DNA of 20,771 bases from Terriglobia bacterium (GTDB lineage: Bacteria; Acidobacteriota; Terriglobia; UBA7540). Positions 15,912 to 20,771 of this stretch are shown here, piece by piece. Numbering within the stretch: position 1 is the first letter of the stretch; the number at the start of each line of letters is the position of its first letter. Where the stretch lies: the NCBI GenBank assembly GCA_030049455.1, contig JASIKV010000512.1, forward strand, positions 1 through 20,771, read 5' to 3'. A program made the position numbers and the translations under genes. Under the pieces are notes generated by a model. The model was not told the DNA's origin. It searched no databases and was given only the letters and a program-made list of their open reading frames with translations.

Positions 15912-15989
15912 GATTCAGCCCGAATCTCGTCCTTTGTCAGTCGTGCAAAGAAAGTGTAAAGGGTAAAAGTAAAGCGCGGATTTCAACCT

Positions 15990-16874
15990 TCACACTTCAT
16001 CCTTTGTTTCCTCGTCCAGCCCCGCCGCCAATTCCTGCGCGGAGGTGGCCGCCAGAATTTCTTCAAAGCGTTTACTCTTGGCGATGGTAATCGCCGAAAA
16101 CAAATCCTTTTGGCGAAGCAGAATGGCACGCAAGCGCACCAGCTCTAGCAGCGCCAGGAACAGCGCAATCAGCGCTTGGCGCCACAGAAAGTCGCCGATC
16201 AGATCGGTCAATAGAATCGGGCCGGAGCTCAAGCGCAAAGTCTGTTTGACGTGCTCAATCATCTGCGCCACGGTCACTTCTTCGCGCCGGATCTGAATTT
16301 GCGGCTTCTTCTTGGCGCGCTCCAGGATCTCGCGGAAAACCGAAATCAGGTCAAACACGGAGACCACTAGACCGGGCTCATCCTCCGCCTCGGAAAACTC
16401 ATCGATTCCTGGTTGCGACCACATGGCGTCTTCCAGCAGACGCTTCGAGTTGAGCATTTCCGCCGCATTCTTGAACTGTTCGTGCTCAAGCAGCTTGTGA
16501 ACCAATTCCGCGCGGGGATCTTCCTGCTCCTCGGGCGGAGCCGTGGGATCCACGGGCAGAAGCGTGCGTGACTTGATGTAAATCAGCGTCGCCGCCATGA
16601 AGATGAATTCACCCGCCACGTCGATGTTCAGTTCCTGCATCATGTGCAGGTAATCGAGGTACTGCTGGGTGATCTTGGCAATGGGAATGTCGTAGATGTT
16701 GATCTGCTGTTTGCGAATCAAATCGAGCAGGAGATCGAGTGGACCTTCGTAGATTCCCACACTGACAGAGGGTGGCGGCACAGGAAGGTGCGAAACACGC
16801 TTGGCCGGCGAAGCAGCCACTTGCACCGGTTCGGGCGACGCGGACGACTGCGGATTGGAATCGTTGTCTTCCAT
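15990..16874 (-). CDS. scpA: Segregation and condensation protein A (kleisin)
   Basis: This 294-residue protein is ScpA, the kleisin that bridges the SMC heads for chromosome condensation and segregation. After a Pro/Ser-rich N-terminal extension of about 37 residues comes the family's start VGIYEGPLDLLLDLIRKQQ (landmark at 39-57), then INIYDIPIAKITQQYLDYL, AGEFIFMAATLIYIKSR and LLP. The C-terminal winged helix contains ALFLALLELVRL. The ATG directly abuts the trpS stop codon, with no bases between, so its translation probably depends on ribosomes finishing trpS. The middle acidic linker is ordinary for kleisins. Confidence 0.94.
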   Translation of the reverse strand: MEDNDSNPQSSASPEPVQVAASPAKRVSHLPVPPPSVSVGIYEGPLDLLLDLIRKQQINIYDIPIAKITQQYLDYLHMMQELNIDVAGEFIFMAATLIYIKSRTLLPVDPTAPPEEQEDPRAELVHKLLEHEQFKNAAEMLNSKRLLEDAMWSQPGIDEFSEAEDEPGLVVSVFDLISVFREILERAKKKPQIQIRREEVTVAQMIEHVKQTLRLSSGPILLTDLIGDFLWRQALIALFLALLELVRLRAILLRQKDLFSAITIAKSKRFEEILAATSAQELAAGLDEETKDEV

Positions 16875-17981
16875 TCAGGTCAGCCTGACCGCCGCGCGGA
16901 CTTCCTTCATGGTAGTCTGCGCAATAGCGCGAGCCTTGGCCGTTCCTTCCTCGAGCACGTTCCAAACCTTCTGGGAATTCTGCTCGTAAGGTTTTCGCCG
17001 CTCCTGGATGGGCGCGAGAAAGGCGTTCAAATGCCCCGCGGCAAGCTTCTTGCAATCGACGCAGCCGATGGCGGCCGTGCGGCAATCCCGATTGACCTGG
17101 TCGATGGTTCCCTGCGTGGAGAAAATCTTGTGCAGGTCGAACACCGGGCAGATATCGGGATTCCCCGGGTCCGTGCGCCGCTTGCGCGCGGGATCGGTCA
17201 CCATGGTCGCCAGCTTTTTCGACACGACGTCGGCTGGATCTGTGAGGAAAATCGCATTGCCGTAGCTTTTCGACATTTTGCGGCCGTCTGTGCCGGGCAG
17301 GCGTGGCGCGGATGTAAGCAAAGCTTCGGGTTCGTGGAATATCGGGTCAACATTCACCAGCCCGCGATTGATCATCTCCGCCTTGCCATCCGGCGACTGT
17401 TCTTGAAACGATTTTCCTTCGAATTTGGTGATTCCTGCTCTGTCTGCCTTGCCAAATAATAAGTTGAACCGCCGCGCCACTTCCCGCGTTAATTCCACGT
17501 GCGGCACCTGGTCCTCACCCACGGGCACTGCCTTGGCTTTGTACATCAGGATGTCGGCAGCTTGCAGCAGCGGGTAGCCGAGAAATCCATAGGTATTGAT
17601 GTCGTGGTCGCTGAGGTTGGCGAGTTGCTCCTTGTAAGTCGGCACCCGCTCCAGCCACCCGAGCGGAGTAATCATGGAAAAGAGCAGATGCAGTTCCGCG
17701 TGCTCCGGCAGTCGCGATTGAACAAAGAGCGTGGCCTTCTTCGGGTCGAGCCCGCACGCCAGCCAGTCTGCAACCATCTCCCACGTGTCCTGGTGCAGGT
17801 CGACGGTATTGTCGTAACCCGTCGTCAGCATGTGCCAGTCGGCGACGAAGTGGAAGCTTTCGTATTGGTCCTGAAGCTTCACCCAATTTTGGAGAGCCCC
17901 CACCAGGTTGCCGAGGTGAACTTTGCCGGTGGGACGCATGCCGCTTAGGATGCGCGGTCGTTGACGGGTTTGAGGATCCAC
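16875..17981 (-). CDS. trpS: Tryptophanyl-tRNA synthetase with probable 4Fe-4S motif
   Basis: This 368-residue class Ic synthetase charges tRNA-Trp. The HIGH-type motif is HLGN (22-25, in SGMRPTGKVHLGN) and the KMSKS motif is at 235-239 (GRKMSKSYGN). A cysteine set Cys278, Cys300, Cys307 and Cys310 (C-x21-C-x6-C-x2-C) closely follows the C-x22-C-x6-C-x2-C motif that holds a 4Fe-4S cluster near the anticodon in Thermotoga TrpRS. An extra stretch of about 30 residues lies before VDPIFHEPEALL. I chose GTG at 17981 because AAAGG lies about six bases upstream and the conserved core begins shortly after. A GTG at 18041 would add 20 residues of uncertain value. It is the first gene of the scpAB cluster and its TGA abuts the scpA ATG. 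Confidence 0.94.
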   Translation of the reverse strand: MDPQTRQRPRILSGMRPTGKVHLGNLVGALQNWVKLQDQYESFHFVADWHMLTTGYDNTVDLHQDTWEMVADWLACGLDPKKATLFVQSRLPEHAELHLLFSMITPLGWLERVPTYKEQLANLSDHDINTYGFLGYPLLQAADILMYKAKAVPVGEDQVPHVELTREVARRFNLLFGKADRAGITKFEGKSFQEQSPDGKAEMINRGLVNVDPIFHEPEALLTSAPRLPGTDGRKMSKSYGNAIFLTDPADVVSKKLATMVTDPARKRRTDPGNPDICPVFDLHKIFSTQGTIDQVNRDCRTAAIGCVDCKKLAAGHLNAFLAPIQERRKPYEQNSQKVWNVLEEGTAKARAIAQTTMKEVRAAVRLT

Positions 17982-18203
17982 TCTTTGCCTTTGTAAGCTT
18001 CGCCCGGCCCCTTCAAACCTCGGAATACCGCGGCCAAGCACAGAGCGCGAATTTCCCGCTAGTCAAGAATCGTAACATAGCTGGCGGCGAATCGTGAAGC
18101 GCCCGCAATTGGAAGCTGATATTTACGGGCCGCCTACCCTCATGAGATACTGTCATCCTCCCCAAAAAAATCCGGGGCGGAAGTGCAGGGCGAGCAATTG
18201 CTG

Positions 18204-19595
18204 ATGGGCGACGCAAATTCTGCGACCGAGGCAAGCCATTCCCAATCGGCCCCCCACCTGCGCCGGGTGCTTACCCTGTGGGACCTCATCTTCTACGGCA
18301 TTGTACTGATTTCGCCCATCGCTCCCATTCCCCTCTTCGGCGTCGTGCAGGAGCAATCCCGCGGATACATTGTGGACACCTTGCTGCTCGGGATGTTCGC
18401 CATGATGATTACTGCGTTCAGTTACGGACGCATGGCGGCGCTGTACCCCTCTGCGGGGTCGGCCTACACCTACGTGGGGCGTGGGCTGAATCTCCATCTG
18501 GGATTTCTGGTAGGCTGGGCGATGCTTCTGGAGTACCTGCTCCAGCCGCTCATCAACGCGGTTTGGGTCGCAGATACAATCCACGGGTGGGTCCATTGGA
18601 TTCCCGCGCCGGCCCTGATGGCAGTTTTCGTTGGCGTTGTGACCCTCTTGAATCTGCGCGGCATTCGTGCCAGCGCGCTGGCCAACAAGCTTCTGCTCGG
18701 CTCGATGTCGTTGGTGATTGCAGCGTTCATGGTTCTCGCTCTGCGTTACCTTTTTCATCTGAACGGCTGGGGCGGAATCTTCTCCTCCTTGCCCCTTTAT
18801 GATCCCAAGACGTTCAACTTCCGCTTGGTCGGCGGCGCCGTGCCGCTGGCAGCGCTCACTTACGTCGGATTCGACGGCGTCACCACGCTTGCTGAGGACG
18901 CTCAAAACCCCAAGCGTAATATTTTGCTGGCCACGGTGCTAGTGTGCCTGTTTACGGGGGCGTTTTGCAGCCTGGAAGTCTACCTGGGGCAACGCGTTTG
19001 GCCGGCCATTCACTTCGAAAACGTTGACGGCGCCTTCATGGAAGCCTGCATGCGCGTGGGCGGTCACCCCTTGTTCCTCGGCATGACCGCGGTGACGGTT
19101 GTCGCCGCGCTGGGCTGCGGACTTACTGGCGGACTTGGAGCGGCGCGCCTGCTCTTCGGCATGGGACGCGATGAAATTATCCCGCGCCGCGTTTTTGCCC
19201 ACCTCGAGACGAAGCATAACGCGCCAAACTACAACATTTGGATCATCGCCGCCCTCGCTTTCGGCGGAGGATGGCTGCTTTCGCTCAACGGCCACGGCTT
19301 TGAAAACGGAGCGGAGGTGCTGAACTTCGGCGCCTTTATGTGCTTTATGGGAGTCAACTTCGCAACCTTCTGGCAGTTTGGAATCAAGCGCGTGAACGGA
19401 GGCCGGACCAACCTTTTGGCTGACATGATACTTCCTTTCCTGGGATTTGCCTTCTGCGCATGGCTCTGCATCAACTTGAATTTCATCGCCACGATGGTGG
19501 GAGCCGTATGGTTTGTTGTGGGAGGAATCTACCTCGGAATCAAGACTCGGGGGTTCCGTGACCAGCCGGCAGCAATGGACTTCCGCGAGCTGTAA
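18204..19595 (+). CDS. APC-superfamily amino acid/polyamine permease (PuuP-like)
   Basis: This inner-membrane transporter of about 463 residues has about 12 hydrophobic segments. Its pattern is closest to the putrescine importer PuuP and relatives: LTLWDLIFYGIV in the first membrane segment, SYGRMAALYPSAGSAYTYVG, then GFLVGWAMLLEYLLQPLIN, and YVGFDGVTTLAEDAQNPKRN in the middle. It should import an amino acid or polyamine with a coupled cation. Start choice is unsure: ATG at 18204 has only AGGG at 13 bases, while a GTG at 18183 has GGGGCGG but only two bases away. I prefer the ATG; the first membrane segment is whole either way. It is divergent from trpS and convergent with the isomerase-like gene. 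It is not a close duplicate of the other permease in this window. Confidence 0.88.
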   Translation: MGDANSATEASHSQSAPHLRRVLTLWDLIFYGIVLISPIAPIPLFGVVQEQSRGYIVDTLLLGMFAMMITAFSYGRMAALYPSAGSAYTYVGRGLNLHLGFLVGWAMLLEYLLQPLINAVWVADTIHGWVHWIPAPALMAVFVGVVTLLNLRGIRASALANKLLLGSMSLVIAAFMVLALRYLFHLNGWGGIFSSLPLYDPKTFNFRLVGGAVPLAALTYVGFDGVTTLAEDAQNPKRNILLATVLVCLFTGAFCSLEVYLGQRVWPAIHFENVDGAFMEACMRVGGHPLFLGMTAVTVVAALGCGLTGGLGAARLLFGMGRDEIIPRRVFAHLETKHNAPNYNIWIIAALAFGGGWLLSLNGHGFENGAEVLNFGAFMCFMGVNFATFWQFGIKRVNGGRTNLLADMILPFLGFAFCAWLCINLNFIATMVGAVWFVVGGIYLGIKTRGFRDQPAAMDFREL

Positions 19596-19620
19596 ACGCT
19601 GCGGTGAGCGCGCTCAGCGT
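19596..19620. terminator. Possible bidirectional terminator hairpin between convergent genes
   Basis: ACGCTG (19596-19601) and CAGCGT (19615-19620) form an inverted repeat across the whole 24-base gap between the permease stop and the isomerase-like stop, with a further GC palindrome in the loop. The placement fits a shared terminator. There is no T tract, so the call is weak. Confidence 0.3.
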
Positions 19621-20594
19621 TACGCGCCCTCCACGCCGAAGGATAGACCCATCTCGCGGGCCAGGCTCTGAATGTGATGGCGGCCCTCATCGTATTCTTC
19701 CGCTGTCTTCAGGTGTTCGAGCATCAACGGGGCATCGGTGGTGAGGCCTGCGAGCCCGCGCAAATAGGCGCGATAGTCGATGTGCCCCCGGCCGGGAATG
19801 ACTTCGCGCAAGCACACCTGAACATAGTCCTCCCACGTCAAGTCCTTCGCGTGGCAGGAGACAATCCATCGCCCCAGCTTGCGAAAACACTCGTCGATCA
19901 TGGCGCTGTTGTTGTACATGCGCTCCGGCGAGTTCATGACATTGCATACGTCCAGGTGAACGGCGAAGGCGGGGCGGTCAACTTTCTTGATGAGCTTCAG
20001 GTAATCGTCCGGACCGGAGGGAAAATTGAAGGGCATCATTTCAATGGTAAATTTAGTTCGCGTGGGTTTGACCGCGTCGATGAAGTTTCGGCAGTTTTCC
20101 ACGGTTGCGTCGATAAATTCCTCGGAAAAGTTTTTGGGATCAGGCCCGCACCAGTAAGTGGGATTGTACGAGCCGGCAATGTCCACACAGCAGCGTGCGC
20201 CGAGCGCCTCCGCGACGGCCAGACGTTCCTGTACGTAGGAAAGATTCTCGCGGCGTTTGTCGAGGTCCGGGTCAAGCATATTGCGCCACGCGCCCACTTC
20301 CGCCAGAACCACATCGCAGGCCGCAAATTCCTTGATCATGGCCTTGATTCTATCCGTGTCATCGATCTTCACCGGAGGCGCATAAGCGGCGCGATACCCC
20401 AGGCGGCGATGCTCCGCCGCCAGCTCGCCAGGGTCGTCGGATTTCAGAAAGATCGGCCCGCCTAGGCGCAAAGTGCGGCCGCCTGGAAGCCCTGCGCCGC
20501 GCGAGGAGGACTCACCCGCCGCAGTCAATGTTGCAAGTGTTGCTGATTTTTCGAGAAAATCTCGCCGGGAAATTGAGTGACTCATATTGACCAT
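19620..20594 (-). CDS. Tat-exported sugar phosphate isomerase/epimerase-like TIM barrel
   Basis: This 324-residue protein belongs to the xylose isomerase-like TIM-barrel superfamily, whose members isomerise or epimerise sugars and related compounds using a divalent metal. The N-terminus has a Tat motif SRRDFLEKSATLATLTAA (9-26), so it is probably exported folded. Likely metal ligands in the usual E-D-H-E order are Glu185 (TIEMMPF), Asp215 (HLDVCN), His248 (SCHAKD) and Glu293 (LMLEHL). PGRGHIDY (267-274) is the familiar motif before the last strand. ATG at 20594 is supported by AGAGGA eight bases upstream; a second ATG nine bases later is possible. Such exported forms are common in bacteria that degrade complex carbohydrates. 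The substrate is unknown and no partner gene is adjacent. Confidence 0.88.
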   Translation of the reverse strand: MVNMSHSISRRDFLEKSATLATLTAAGESSSRGAGLPGGRTLRLGGPIFLKSDDPGELAAEHRRLGYRAAYAPPVKIDDTDRIKAMIKEFAACDVVLAEVGAWRNMLDPDLDKRRENLSYVQERLAVAEALGARCCVDIAGSYNPTYWCGPDPKNFSEEFIDATVENCRNFIDAVKPTRTKFTIEMMPFNFPSGPDDYLKLIKKVDRPAFAVHLDVCNVMNSPERMYNNSAMIDECFRKLGRWIVSCHAKDLTWEDYVQVCLREVIPGRGHIDYRAYLRGLAGLTTDAPLMLEHLKTAEEYDEGRHHIQSLAREMGLSFGVEGA

Positions 20595-20771
20595 TTAGGA
20601 ATTCCTCTTCGGTGAATCCAGCATCTTTTAGAGTCGCAGGAATGGGTCCCGGGGACGATCGCCGCGATGCAGGGCGGGGATGAGCATCCGACGACTGGGA
20701 GCAACTCAATCGCTGCTCTGATCGCTTCCACCGTCACAGGCAAAACTTAAACTCGCTTCAGGGCGGATCCA

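Noticed and set aside
20747..20770. Possible end of another minus-strand gene (last codons GSALKRV then TAA)
   Set aside because: Only seven codons are visible at the window edge, too few to separate from chance.
1..20771. CRISPR array, insertion sequence, prophage or defence island
   Set aside because: No regularly spaced repeats, transposase motifs, phage genes or recognisable defence proteins were seen on either strand.

Overview
The window looks like an ordinary, densely packed chromosomal segment from a GC-rich (roughly 55-60% by eye) free-living bacterium. It is most likely a member of the Acidobacteriota. The evidence is the secreted DUF1800/DUF1501 gene pair, a Tat-exported sugar isomerase-like TIM barrel, a DUF2961/GH172 glycosidase, and the trpS-scpA-scpB-rluB order. 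This placement is inferred from gene content, not from a marker gene. I see no insertion sequence, phage gene, integrase, CRISPR array or rRNA.

Left part (1-7684): the 3' part of a PLP-dependent serine/threonine dehydratase converges on a zinc alcohol dehydrogenase across a hairpin-rich gap. A 610-base gap follows. It carries a decayed minus-strand coding remnant (Nudix-like C-terminus) and a promoter with a perfect TATAAT box. That promoter appears to drive a translationally linked pair of exported proteins, DUF1800 (with an internal duplicated module) and DUF1501 (Tat signal). After a palindromic intergenic element comes an APC-superfamily amino acid permease with a TTG start and its own putative promoter.

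Middle (7685-12749): tRNA-Ala(UGC) on the minus strand, a D-2-hydroxyacid dehydrogenase homologue lacking the usual catalytic glutamate, a secreted DUF2961/GH172 protein on the minus strand, then a SpoU-type rRNA/tRNA 2'-O-methyltransferase and the recombination factor RarA on the plus strand.

Right part (12750-20771): a six-gene minus-strand cluster, read right to left as trpS, scpA, scpB, rluB-type pseudouridine synthase, hisC-type aminotransferase and a YccU-type CoA-binding protein. It links translation (TrpRS with a probable Fe-S motif, rRNA modification) to chromosome condensation (ScpAB, the kleisin complex of SMC). Divergent from it is a PuuP-like APC permease, which converges on a Tat-exported sugar phosphate isomerase/epimerase-like protein. 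The last 177 bases hold only the upstream region of that gene, with nothing further I can support.

I did not find a clearly new multi-gene system. The best leads are the DUF1800/DUF1501 secreted pair with its duplicated module, the catalytically altered 2-hydroxyacid dehydrogenase, the Fe-S motif in TrpRS, the Nudix-like gene remnant and the short palindromic repeats in gaps.
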